Shown here: positions 34,641 to 42,928 of the stretch, in pieces
Layout: the number at the start of each line of letters is the position of its first letter
Position numbering within the stretch: the first letter of the stretch is position 1
From: Acidovorax radicis
GTDB taxonomy: Bacteria; Pseudomonadota; Gammaproteobacteria; Burkholderiales; Burkholderiaceae_C
Assembly (NCBI RefSeq): GCF_020510705.1
Contig: NZ_CP075184.1
Span: forward strand, 2,418,001 to 2,482,000
Length of the DNA stretch: 64,000 nt
Direction: 5' to 3'
Program-made: the position numbers and the translations under genes
The notes under the pieces: model-generated
The model's input: the letters and a program-made list of their open reading frames with translations, nothing else
Told to the model about the DNA's origin: nothing
The model's database searches: none

Positions 34641-37517
34641 TCACACCAGGGCAGGGCGTAAGGGCGCGTTTTTCAGGGCTGCGTGGGGTGCTCCGCCCGG
34701 TGTCGGTTTGCCGGGTGGAAAGGCCGCGTGGCGGGTGGCGTAGTCCCGCGCCCATGCGCTTACGTCGTGCGCAGGCATGGGGCGTGCAATACCAAAGCCC
34801 TGGGCCCGTTCACAGCCCAGCATCAGCAGCTTGGCGCAGTGTTCGTCGGTTTCCACACCTTCGGCCACCACATGCCGCTGAAACGCCGCTGCCAGCGCCA
34901 CGATGGCGCTGACCAGCGTGAGGTCGTCCTCGTCATCCAGAATGCCGCGCACAAAAGACTGGTCGATCTTGATGGTTTCGGCGGGCAGGCGCTTGAGGTA
35001 GGACAGCGACGAGTAGCCGGTGCCAAAGTCATCCAGCGCAAAACGCACCCCCAGGGCCTGGCAGCTTTGCATCATGCTGCGCATGTACTGCATGTCCTCC
35101 AGCGCGGCGGATTCGAGGATTTCCAGCTCCAGCCGCGAGGGGGACACTTCGGGGCAGGTGTGCAGAATGTCCTGGAGCCGCTGCACGAACTGGGGTTGAT
35201 GGAAGTGCGGTGCGGCGATGTTCACGCTGACCTCCCACAACATGCCGGCATCGGTCCATTGCCTCATCTGTGTCAGCGCCGTTTGCAGCACCCATTCGCC
35301 GAGTTCGACCATCAGCTCGATGTCATCCACCATCGGCAGCACATGCTGTGGGCCCAGCAACCCCTGCTCGGGGTGCTGCCAGCGCAGCAGCGCTTCCATG
35401 CCCAGCACCTCGCCGGTGCGCAGGTTGACCTTGGGCTGGTAGTACAAGACCAGCTCTCCGCCGCGCAGTGCCTGGACCACGCGGGTCTGGCGCGAGTGCT
35501 GGGTCTGCACGGCATGGTCGTGTTGCACGTCAAACACGTGCAGCTGGTTGCGGCCAAAACTCTTGGCCTGGCACATGGCCTGGTCGGCATGCCGCAGCAG
35601 GGTGTCGGGGTTGGTATTGTCGAGGGGGAACAGGGCCACACCGATGCTGACGGTGGCATTCACCTTTCGGTCGGCAATGGCGTAGGGCGCGTTCAACTGC
35701 TGCCTGAGCACCGCGAGCCGGGCCTCGATGGCGGGCACATCGGGCTGTTCGCCCAGCAGCAGCACAAACTCATCGCCACCCATGCGTGCCACCGCGTCGC
35801 GCGGTGTGATGAACGACTCCAGGCGGCGAGCGACCTCCTTGAGCAGACGGTCACCAAACCGGGTGCCGTGCGTGTCGTTGATGGTTTGAAAGTGGTCCAG
35901 GTCGAGCATGCACACCGCCAGCAGCTGCTGCGTGTTGCGTGCCACAAAGGTGGCGTGTGTGAGGCGTTCGGCCAGAGCGGCGCGGTTGTAAAGGCCTGTC
36001 AGTGCGTCGTGTCGGGCGTGCCACGAGATCTGGTGGCGCAGGTTGCGGGTTTCGGTCACATCGCGGAAGACAAGCACACGGCCTACCACCAGGCCATTGC
36101 CCTCGCGAATCGGCGCCGCGGTGTATTCGATGGCATAGCGCTCGCCTGAGCGGTGGATCAGCACCTCTTGTGTGGGCTGGCTCAGCGCACCCGGCGGGTT
36201 GTCGCTGAGGGTGGTGGCCGTTGTGTCGGCGGGGCTACCGGGTTGCTGGTAGAGGCGAAACACCTCACCCAGCGGGCAACCGGTGGCTTGCTCGGGCGTG
36301 AAGCCCGTCATCAGCTGGGCAGCTTCGTTGAGGGTTTGAATGTGGTCGGCAAGGTCGGTGGTGATGACACCGTCGCCAATGCACGCAAGGGTGACTTCGG
36401 CGCGTTCCTTTTCGGCTTGCAGGGCCTCTTGGGCGCGCTTGCGCTCCGTCACATCGACCAGCGCACCGATCGTGCCCGCCAATGCCCCGCTGGTGGTGGT
36501 GAACGACGCTTCGTAATACGCCATGTCTCGGGGCGATTGGCGGGGGGGATGGATACGGATTTCGTTGCTGGGTGCCGCAGCCAACTGCGCCGAGCGTGCG
36601 GGTGCCAGTTCTGCAGGCCACGGGGTGGCTGCTTGGTGTGCGTGGGGGCGTGCGGGCTCGGCCGTCGCATGAAAAAGCTTCTTCCAGGCGCGGTTGGCAT
36701 CCAGGTGTGCGCCGTCGGTGTTGCGCACAAAAACGGGCAAGGGCAGGGCGTCGATCAGTTGGCGCGTGAAATGCAGCTGCTCGCTTTGTTGGTGCTGGGT
36801 TTCGCGCAGTGAAAGCACGAGCGATTGGACTTTGCCCGCCATGTCGTTGAACGTGGCGGCGATGGCCCGCGATTCCAGCGTCCCGGCCACTTCCATGCGT
36901 GCGTCCAGGTGGCCGTGGCGAAAGGCATCCGTGGCGCGTGCCAGGCGGCGCAGCATGCGGGCGTTGGCGCGCAGCAGCAGCGTGAGCAGCAAAAAGACGG
37001 TGAATACGTTGAGCGCCGAGATGCGTGCCTGAACGAGTATGTTGTGCCAGACCCGATCCACCAACGGGGCGGTTTGCAGCGTCACGGTCAGGCGTGCGGC
37101 GGTGCCATCGGCCTGTATCTGGCCCGATTGCTGCACTGGAACAGGCATGTCGAGCACGCCGATAAACCATGGCGGCGCATGGGCAATGGCGGGGGCTGCG
37201 TGCGCTGTGATGGCGTCCCGTTCGCGTGGCTCCCACTGCAGCGTGTCTATGCCTGGCCCCAGGTGGCGGATGCCCTCGTTCAGCAGGCTCTGCATGGTTG
37301 CGCTGTCCGACGCCTGTACCCGTGCCAGGCGCGGCAGCAGATAGTCGCTGGCGCGCCGCAACTGTGCCACCGCGTGTTGATGGGCTTCTTCGGTTTCCGA
37401 CCCCAGGAGATAGTGGTAGCGCACCCCCAGGACCATCACGACGATCAGCACAATGGGTATGTACAGCCGGGGGTAGGTGCCTCGCAGGAGCCACGTGCTG
37501 AGACTTTCGATACGCAT
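34641..37517 (-). CDS. Membrane PAS-GGDEF-EAL c-di-GMP signalling protein
   Basis: A 958-residue dual-domain c-di-GMP enzyme. An N-terminal helix (YIPIVLIVVMVLGVRYHY) and a second near residue 185 (NVFTVFLLLTLLLRANA) bracket a periplasmic sensor of about 140 residues, followed by a HAMP-like linker and two PAS domains (LIDALPLPVFVRNTDGAHLD; GDGVITTDLADHIQTLNEAA). The GGDEF domain has intact MGGDEFVLLLG. The EAL domain has GMEALLRWQHPEQG, FALDDFGTGYSSLSYLKRLP and KIDQSFV, so both activities look possible. It is convergent with the patatin-like gene. Earlier TTG starts at 37529 and 37547 are possible because a GGAGAGAGG stretch lies at 37536-37544. Confidence 0.93.
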   Translation of the reverse strand: MRIESLSTWLLRGTYPRLYIPIVLIVVMVLGVRYHYLLGSETEEAHQHAVAQLRRASDYLLPRLARVQASDSATMQSLLNEGIRHLGPGIDTLQWEPRERDAITAHAAPAIAHAPPWFIGVLDMPVPVQQSGQIQADGTAARLTVTLQTAPLVDRVWHNILVQARISALNVFTVFLLLTLLLRANARMLRRLARATDAFRHGHLDARMEVAGTLESRAIAATFNDMAGKVQSLVLSLRETQHQQSEQLHFTRQLIDALPLPVFVRNTDGAHLDANRAWKKLFHATAEPARPHAHQAATPWPAELAPARSAQLAAAPSNEIRIHPPRQSPRDMAYYEASFTTTSGALAGTIGALVDVTERKRAQEALQAEKERAEVTLACIGDGVITTDLADHIQTLNEAAQLMTGFTPEQATGCPLGEVFRLYQQPGSPADTTATTLSDNPPGALSQPTQEVLIHRSGERYAIEYTAAPIREGNGLVVGRVLVFRDVTETRNLRHQISWHARHDALTGLYNRAALAERLTHATFVARNTQQLLAVCMLDLDHFQTINDTHGTRFGDRLLKEVARRLESFITPRDAVARMGGDEFVLLLGEQPDVPAIEARLAVLRQQLNAPYAIADRKVNATVSIGVALFPLDNTNPDTLLRHADQAMCQAKSFGRNQLHVFDVQHDHAVQTQHSRQTRVVQALRGGELVLYYQPKVNLRTGEVLGMEALLRWQHPEQGLLGPQHVLPMVDDIELMVELGEWVLQTALTQMRQWTDAGMLWEVSVNIAAPHFHQPQFVQRLQDILHTCPEVSPSRLELEILESAALEDMQYMRSMMQSCQALGVRFALDDFGTGYSSLSYLKRLPAETIKIDQSFVRGILDDEDDLTLVSAIVALAAAFQRHVVAEGVETDEHCAKLLMLGCERAQGFGIARPMPAHDVSAWARDYATRHAAFPPGKPTPGGAPHAALKNAPLRPALV

Positions 37518-37645
37518 CACGTTTGCCAATGGCCCTCTCTCCCCCAATAACCCCAGGGTAATGAATTGTTAATTAATTGTTGACCGGGGGGGGAGTCTAG
37601 CGTGTAGCGGACTGTTACATATGGGTAGCCCTGCGATGGACAACG

Positions 37646-37690
37646 CAATCCACCGAAATGTTGCTTGATGCGCACGTTGGGGGGGATCTG
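37646..37690 (-). promoter_or_regulatory. Shared upstream motif pair, copy B
   Basis: Plus-strand CAATCCACCGAAATG and, 20 nt later, GGGGGATCTG, about 130 bp upstream of the GGDEF-EAL start. The rest of this 290-bp region has an AT-rich patch with a repeated AATTGTT at 37563-37581 and no gene. Confidence 0.5.
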
Positions 37691-37835
37691 GACGCGAGTG
37701 GACGGGCCGATGCACATCCAGCGGTGTGTGAATGCCAGAGCCTTCGGCTGGGCCTTTGGCTCACTCACACCACCACGCAGCGCACCACCGCGTGACCCCG
37801 TGCGCGGGGATGGAGCGTAACAATAGCCCGGAGGC

Positions 37836-38972
37836 TCAGAGCGACTGGGCCAGCATGCTGCGGTATTCCTCTGGCGTGGCGATGCGCGGGTTGGTCTTGT
37901 GGCAGTGGTCGGCCAGGGCGCCCTTGATGATGTCGTCGAACATCGCTTCGGTCACGCCCATGGCGGCGAGGCCTGTGGGCAGTCCCAGTCGGGCATTCAT
38001 GTCGCGGATGGCTTCGGGGATATCGCTCGCGCTTTGCAGGCCCATGGCATGGACCATGCGCTCCAGGCGCCTTTCCTTTTGCACCGATTCAGCCTGCGCA
38101 TTGAAGCGGACCACGGCGGGCAGGAACATGGCGTTGAGCGTGCCGTGGTGCAGGCGGGGGTTCACGCCGCCCAGGCTGTGGCTGAGCGAATGCACGGCGC
38201 CCAGGCCCTTCTGGAACGCCATGGCCCCCTGCATGCTGGCGCTCATCATGTGCAGGCGAGCGTCGCGGTCGCTGCCGTTGCGCGTGGCCTGCTCGATGTT
38301 TGCCCAGCCGCGCGTGAGGCCATCGAGCGCAATGCCATCGGCCGGGGGGTTGAACGCAGCCGACATGAAGGTCTCCATGCAGTGCGCAATCGCATCCATG
38401 CCCGTGGCGGCGGTCAGCATGGGGGGCAGGCCCAGCGTGAGTTCGGGGTCGCAGATGGCGGCCTTGGGCACCAGGTTCCACGAGTGAAAGCCGAGCTTGC
38501 GATGATCATGAACGATGATGATGGCGCCGCGCGCCACCTCGCTGCCCGTGCCGCTGGTGGTGGGCACGGCGATCAGTGGCGCCGCGCGGTCGGTGATGCG
38601 GGGCGAGCCGCCTTCAATGGTGGCGTAGTGGGTGAGTGGCCCCTCGTGTGTGGCGGCAATGGCAATGCCCTTGGCGCAGTCGATGGCCGAGCCACCGCCC
38701 ACGGCGATCAGGCCGTCGCAGCCCTGGGCCTTGTACATCTCCACGGCGGCGCGCACGGCGGCCTCGGTGGGGTTCGATGGCGTCTGGTCAAACACGGCGA
38801 CGGTCATGCCGGGCAGGGCATCCAGCGCCTTTTGCAGCACGCCCGCAGCCTTCACACCGGGGTCCGTCACGATCAGCGGGCGCGTGATGCCTACGCGCTC
38901 GCATTCCTGCCGGAGCAGTTGGACGGCGCCGAATTCGAACTGGATCTGGGTGACGTAGTAAATGAGGGCCAT
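37836..38972 (-). CDS. Iron-type (group III) alcohol dehydrogenase
   Basis: NAD(P)-dependent metal alcohol dehydrogenase of 378 residues. It shows the nucleotide-binding motif VGGGSAIDCAKGIAI, PTTSGTGSEVARGA, and metal-ligand regions GMDAIAHCMETFMSAAFNPP and HSLSHSLGGVNPRLHHG. The ATG at 38972 gives the usual start MALIYYVTQIQFEFGA; upstream in-frame codons overlap the divergent neighbour's leader and are excluded. Physiological substrate is unknown. The divergent gene codes for an exported hydratase-family protein, so no pathway is obvious. Confidence 0.92.
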   Translation of the reverse strand: MALIYYVTQIQFEFGAVQLLRQECERVGITRPLIVTDPGVKAAGVLQKALDALPGMTVAVFDQTPSNPTEAAVRAAVEMYKAQGCDGLIAVGGGSAIDCAKGIAIAATHEGPLTHYATIEGGSPRITDRAAPLIAVPTTSGTGSEVARGAIIIVHDHRKLGFHSWNLVPKAAICDPELTLGLPPMLTAATGMDAIAHCMETFMSAAFNPPADGIALDGLTRGWANIEQATRNGSDRDARLHMMSASMQGAMAFQKGLGAVHSLSHSLGGVNPRLHHGTLNAMFLPAVVRFNAQAESVQKERRLERMVHAMGLQSASDIPEAIRDMNARLGLPTGLAAMGVTEAMFDDIIKGALADHCHKTNPRIATPEEYRSMLAQSL

Positions 38973-39031
38973 GGTGAGTTCGGGAGTTACGTTTACGATT
39001 GCTGCAAACACTCTACAACCCGGAGACACCG

Positions 39032-39910
39032 ATGACCACGAAGCAAACCCTCATCGCCGCCCTGCTGGCCAGTGCGTTCGTCGCATTTGCGACATCGGCG
39101 CAGGCGGAGTGCCTTACCGATGCGCAAGCTGCCGACATGGTCGCCCATTACCTGGCCAAAACCCCGGCAGCGAACCCCGAAAACCTGTCGGATGCGGATG
39201 GCGCCTGTACGCGTGCCAAGGTCAATGTGCTGCTGGCGCAGCGTCTGGGCAAGGTCATTGGCTACAAGGCGGGCCTCACCAACCCGGCGGTGCAAAAACG
39301 CTTCAACACCGACAAGCCGGTGTGGGGCAAGCTGTATGAAGGCATGGTGCTGCAAAGCGGGGCCACTGTGGACGCGGCGTTTGGTGCCCGCCCGCTGTAC
39401 GAGGCCGATATGCTGGTGCGTGTGAGCAGTGCCGCCATCAACCACGCCAAAACGCCCATGGAGGTGCTGGAGTCGGTGGACCAGATCATTCCCTTTGTCG
39501 AATTGCCCGACCTGATGGTGCAGGCGCCGCCCAAGCTCAACGGCGCTGGCGTGACGGCCATCAACGTGGGTGCCCGGCTTGGTGTGGCGGCCGCCCCCAT
39601 GGCGGTGCCGGCCTATCGCGCCGAACGTTATGCGCTACTGCAGGCACTGGCCGATATGAACGTGGCGCTGACCGATGGCAGTGGTGTGCGGCTGGGCGGC
39701 GGCAAGGGTAGCGACATCCTGGAGCACCCGCTCAATGCCGTGGTGTGGCTTGCGGGCGCTCTGGCGCAGGAAGGCCTTGCCATGCAGCCGGGCGACCTCA
39801 TCAGCCTGGGCTCGTTTTCGCCGCTGCTGCCACCCAGGGCAGGCCTGTCGGTGACGGCCACCTACGACGGATTACCGGGGGCTACGCCCGTGCGCCTGAT
39901 CTTTAAATAG
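39032..39910 (+). CDS. 2-keto-4-pentenoate hydratase/FAH-like protein with a Sec signal peptide
   Basis: A 292-residue protein of the hydratase branch of the fumarylacetoacetate hydrolase superfamily (GYKAGLTNPAVQKRFNTDKP, GARPLYEADMLVRV, FVELPDL, and DILEHPLNAVVWLAGALAQE). Unlike the usual cytoplasmic enzymes, it begins with a clear signal peptide, LIAALLASAFVAFATSAQA, cut before ECL. Cys residues near the mature start (ECLTDAQ) and in DGACTR could form a disulfide. This points to a periplasmic protein; catalytic activity there is uncertain. The ATG at 39032 has GGAG nearby; an in-frame start at 38999 would add 11 residues. Confidence 0.8.
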   Translation: MTTKQTLIAALLASAFVAFATSAQAECLTDAQAADMVAHYLAKTPAANPENLSDADGACTRAKVNVLLAQRLGKVIGYKAGLTNPAVQKRFNTDKPVWGKLYEGMVLQSGATVDAAFGARPLYEADMLVRVSSAAINHAKTPMEVLESVDQIIPFVELPDLMVQAPPKLNGAGVTAINVGARLGVAAAPMAVPAYRAERYALLQALADMNVALTDGSGVRLGGGKGSDILEHPLNAVVWLAGALAQEGLAMQPGDLISLGSFSPLLPPRAGLSVTATYDGLPGATPVRLIFK

Positions 39911-39927
39911 GCCGTTTTTCTGCCCCC

Positions 39928-39948
39928 CCAACGCCCTGTGGGCGTTGG
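39928..39948 (+). terminator. Hairpin after the hydratase-like gene, possible terminator
   Basis: Perfect 9-bp stem CCAACGCCC / GGGCGTTGG with loop TGT, 18 nt after the stop. The T-rich stretch (GTGTTTTTCTG) comes only about 15 nt later, so termination efficiency is uncertain. Confidence 0.45.
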
Positions 39949-39988
39949 CTTGGGCCGCTGTGTTTTTCTGCTTCCGAGATTTTGACTG

Positions 39989-40957
39989 TTGACCGATCCG
40001 CACCTTCATCTTCACCACACCCGCTTGACCCCCCAGATGCGCAGCGTGCTGGAACGCATGGCCCGCGCAGGGCATGCCCCTTTGCATACCCGCACCCCCC
40101 AGGACGCCCGCGTCGCCTACCAGGCGGGTGCGGACGTGCTGGAAGTACCCAAGGCCACCCTTGCGCGCGTGGAGGATTTTCAGATCCCGGCCCGCGATGA
40201 TCACGCGCTGCCCGCGCGGCTGTACGCACCGACCACGGACGCCGGGTTGCCGCTATTGCTGTACACGCATGGCGGGGGCTTCACCATCGGCAGCATTGCC
40301 ACGCACGACATCCTGTGCCGCGAGCTGGCGCGCCTGTCGGGCTGCATGGTCGTGTCGCTGGACTACCGGCTGGCGCCGGAGCACCGCTTCCCCACGGCCA
40401 GCGACGATGCCTGGGATGCCTTGCAATGGCTTGCGGCCCATGCCAAGAGTCTGGGCGCAGACCCCGAGCGCTTGGCCGTGGGCGGCGACAGCGCGGGCGG
40501 TACGCTGGCTGCGGCCAACGCCATCCTCGCGCGCGATGCGGGCCTGCGGCTGGCACTGCAGCTGCTGATCTACCCCGGCTGCGCTGCGCACCAGGACACG
40601 CCGTCCCATGCCACTTTTGCGCGCGGCCTGGTGCTGGAGGAGCCCGCCATCAGCTGGTTTTTCGGCAACTACGTCAACACCCGTGAAGAGCGCGAAGACT
40701 GGCGTTTTGCCCCCTTGCTTGCCCCCGATGTGGAAGGCGTGGCACCCGCCTGGATCGGCCTGGCCGAATGCGACCCGCTGGTGGACGAAGGCATCGAATA
40801 CGCTGACAAGCTACGCCTGGCTGGTGTGCCGGTGGACCTCGACATCTACCGGGGCGTGACCCACGAATTCATCAAGATGGGCCGCGCCATCCCTGAAGCG
40901 CGCAAGGCCCATGCCGACGCGGCCCGCGCGCTGCGTCTGGCTTTTCACCTGGAGTAA
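39989..40957 (+). CDS. HSL-family alpha/beta hydrolase (esterase/lipase)
   Basis: A 322-residue carboxylesterase of the hormone-sensitive-lipase group. The oxyanion HGGG motif is in YTHGGGFTIGS near residue 92, the nucleophile elbow is GGDSAGGTLAA near residue 168, the Asp is in GLAECDPLVDEG and the His in GVTHEFIKMG. The TTG at 39989 is used because it gives the leader seen in homologues; an ATG at 40037 is the alternative. The next gene follows after 8 bp, so the two are probably co-transcribed. Confidence 0.9.
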   Translation: MTDPHLHLHHTRLTPQMRSVLERMARAGHAPLHTRTPQDARVAYQAGADVLEVPKATLARVEDFQIPARDDHALPARLYAPTTDAGLPLLLYTHGGGFTIGSIATHDILCRELARLSGCMVVSLDYRLAPEHRFPTASDDAWDALQWLAAHAKSLGADPERLAVGGDSAGGTLAAANAILARDAGLRLALQLLIYPGCAAHQDTPSHATFARGLVLEEPAISWFFGNYVNTREEREDWRFAPLLAPDVEGVAPAWIGLAECDPLVDEGIEYADKLRLAGVPVDLDIYRGVTHEFIKMGRAIPEARKAHADAARALRLAFHLE

Positions 40958-40965
40958 ACGAACCC

Positions 40966-41823
40966 ATGCAACGCAGTGATTTCCGTTGCTTCCACCGCCT
41001 GCGCGTGCGCTGGGCCGAGGTGGATATGCAAAAGATCGTGTTCAACGCGCACTACCTCATGTATATCGACACGGCCATGTCTGACTACTGGCGCGCGCTG
41101 GCGTTGCCGTATGAGGCCAGCATGCTGGCCCTGGGTGGCGAGATGTATGTGAAGAAGGCCACGGTCGAGTACCACGCCTCGGCGCGGCTGGACGACACGC
41201 TGGATGTGGGCCTGCGCTGCGCGCGGGTGGGCAACTCGTCCAGCCTGTTCGAGGCGGGTATCTTCAGCGGCGACCAGCTGCTGGTGTCGGGCGAGCTGGT
41301 GTATGTGTTTGCCGACCCCGCCACCCAAACCTCGCGCCCCGTGCCGCCTGCGCTGCGCGCCATCTTCGAGGGCTTTGAGGCAGGCACCGATATGGCGGAA
41401 GTGCGCACCGGCGACTGGAATGCCCTGGGCCGCGACGCGGGCCGCCTGCGTACCGCCGTATTCGTCCGCGAGCAGGGTATTGCGGCCGACATTGAAGCCG
41501 ACGCGCTCGATGCTTCTGCACGCCATGCCGTGGTCTATAACCGCCTGGGCATGCCGGTAGCCACAGGCCGCCTGCTGCAAGAGAGCCGGGGCGTGGGCCG
41601 CATTGGCCGCATGGCCGTGGACCGCTCGGTGCGCGGCGCGCAATGGGGGCGGAAATTGCTGGATGCGTTGGTCGACGCCTCGCAGGCCCGGGGCGACCAC
41701 GAGGTGCGTCTGCACGCCCAGCGCAATGCCGAGGGGTTTTATCGCCGGGCCGGGTTTGCGGTGGTGGGCGAGCCGTGGCAAGAAGCGGGGATCGCCCACA
41801 TCGCCATGGCGCGGCCGTTGTGA
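40966..41823 (+). CDS. Acyl-CoA thioesterase (4HBT) fused to a GNAT acetyltransferase
   Basis: A 285-residue two-domain protein. Residues about 1-135 are a YbgC-like hot-dog thioesterase with the catalytic-Asp segment RWAEVDMQKIVFNAHYLMYI and YVKKATVEYHASARLDDTLD. Residues about 145-285 are a GNAT domain (RLRTAVFVREQGIAADIEAD, IGRMAVDRSVRGAQWGRKLL with the acetyl-CoA loop, and LHAQRNAEGFYRRAGF). Each domain is usually a separate protein. The fusion suggests use of a shared acyl-CoA pool, but substrates are unknown. No frameshift or stop lies between the halves, so this is a real fusion in this sequence. Confidence 0.88.
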   Translation: MQRSDFRCFHRLRVRWAEVDMQKIVFNAHYLMYIDTAMSDYWRALALPYEASMLALGGEMYVKKATVEYHASARLDDTLDVGLRCARVGNSSSLFEAGIFSGDQLLVSGELVYVFADPATQTSRPVPPALRAIFEGFEAGTDMAEVRTGDWNALGRDAGRLRTAVFVREQGIAADIEADALDASARHAVVYNRLGMPVATGRLLQESRGVGRIGRMAVDRSVRGAQWGRKLLDALVDASQARGDHEVRLHAQRNAEGFYRRAGFAVVGEPWQEAGIAHIAMARPL

Positions 41824-41886
41824 CTGATTTGCTATAAAAAAATGAGCTGCCAGCGATTATTCAATAAGCGCTAGAGGCCATTTTCA
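41824..41886 (+). repeat. Dispersed palindromic repeat, copy 3
   Basis: Plus-strand copy: CTGATTTGCTAT, GAGCTGCCAGCGATTATTCA, then ATAAGCGCTAGAGGCCATTT. It starts at the stop of the thioesterase fusion gene, and its right end (CATTTTCA) is interrupted by a MITE-like element. Confidence 0.85.
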
Positions 41887-41992
41887 GGCTCTTCTAGCGA
41901 ATAGTAGTGATGGAACTCGCCGCACGTCTGAAGACGGCGATTTCAACGTACGACATTTATCGAGTGCATCACTAGCATTCGCTAGAAGAGCC
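41887..41992. mobile_element. MITE-like element with 16-bp terminal inverted repeats and 8-bp target duplication
   Basis: A 106-bp non-coding element. Perfect 16-bp terminal inverted repeats GGCTCTTCTAGCGAAT (41887-41902 and 41977-41992) extend imperfectly to about 30 bp. It is flanked by perfect 8-bp direct repeats CATTTTCA (41879-41886 and 41993-42000). The interior could fold (CGCCG...CGGCG). The GGCTCTTC ends and 8-bp duplication are compatible with mobilisation by an ISL3-type transposase, which is inference. It lies between convergent genes, 10 bp from the ygfZ stop. Confidence 0.8.
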
Positions 41993-42001
41993 CATTTTCA
42001 T

Positions 42002-42919
42002 TCAAATATCTTCGAGCAGGGCGTAGGGCAGGGGCAACAGGGACAGCGTCACGCCGTCTGCCGCACCCACCTGCAAGCTGTGCTCTTGTGCCGCTGCAAT
42101 CTGCAACGAGACGATGGCATCAACGCCGCCGCCGGGGGCGCAAGCCACCTGCACCACGGTGCCGCAGGGTTGCTCCAGGTCCGTGGTGCGGAACACCTCC
42201 GCACCTACCACCACGTCAGCCGCCGCATGGGCCACATAGGCGCGTCGCTTGAGCGTGCCCCGAAACTGGCTGCGCGCCACCACCTCTTGCCCCGGGTAGC
42301 AGCCCTTCTTGAAGTTCACCCCGCCAACCGATTCGTAATTGAGCATTTGCGGCACAAAGGCCTCCACCACCGGGGCACTCAGCGTGGCCACGCCGCTGCG
42401 TACTTCGCCCCATAGCCACAGAGCCGTATCAAGCGCAGGCCCCTCGGGCGCCGGCGTGGCCGCTGGCGCGACCCACAGCATGCGCGGCTGGCCATCGGCC
42501 GGGTACAGGTGGACCATGGTGGCAGTGTCCACATCGGTTTTTGCCCATGCCGGTTGCGCGCCGCCAGCGATGGCCGCCACAGTGTCGCCCGCCACGCCGT
42601 ACAGCGCAAAGTCGGCCGTGGCATCGGTCAGCCGGGCCTTGGCGCGCATCACAAACATGGACAGGCGCTTGAGCGTGGGCGCAAGCAGGTCGAGGCTGCA
42701 CACCAGCAGGATCTCGGTCGCGCTGCGCTTGAAACCAATGAAGCTGGCCTGCATGCGCCCCTTGGCCGACAAGAAGGCTGCCAAACGTGCCTGGTCCATG
42801 CCCAGCAAGGCGAAGTCCTGGGTCAGCTGGCCGTGTAGAAACTTGGCAGCGTCTTCGCCTTCCACGCGAATCACGCCAAGGTGGGAGAGGGGGGTGATGC
42901 CATTCAATGAATAAGTCAT
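42002..42919 (-). CDS. ygfZ: YgfZ/GcvT-like folate-binding protein for Fe-S cluster enzymes
   Basis: A 305-residue tetrahydrofolate-binding protein related to aminomethyltransferase GcvT. In E. coli YgfZ supports the activity of some Fe-S enzymes such as MiaB. The hallmark motif KKGCYPGQEVVARSQFRGTL, with the conserved Cys, is near residue 205. The N-terminal GcvT fold has LGVIRVEGEDAAKFLHGQLT. Its start codon lies only 9 bp from that of the divergent mltG. Confidence 0.92.
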   Translation of the reverse strand: MTYSLNGITPLSHLGVIRVEGEDAAKFLHGQLTQDFALLGMDQARLAAFLSAKGRMQASFIGFKRSATEILLVCSLDLLAPTLKRLSMFVMRAKARLTDATADFALYGVAGDTVAAIAGGAQPAWAKTDVDTATMVHLYPADGQPRMLWVAPAATPAPEGPALDTALWLWGEVRSGVATLSAPVVEAFVPQMLNYESVGGVNFKKGCYPGQEVVARSQFRGTLKRRAYVAHAAADVVVGAEVFRTTDLEQPCGTVVQVACAPGGGVDAIVSLQIAAAQEHSLQVGAADGVTLSLLPLPYALLEDI

Positions 42920-42928
42920 CGCTGAATT

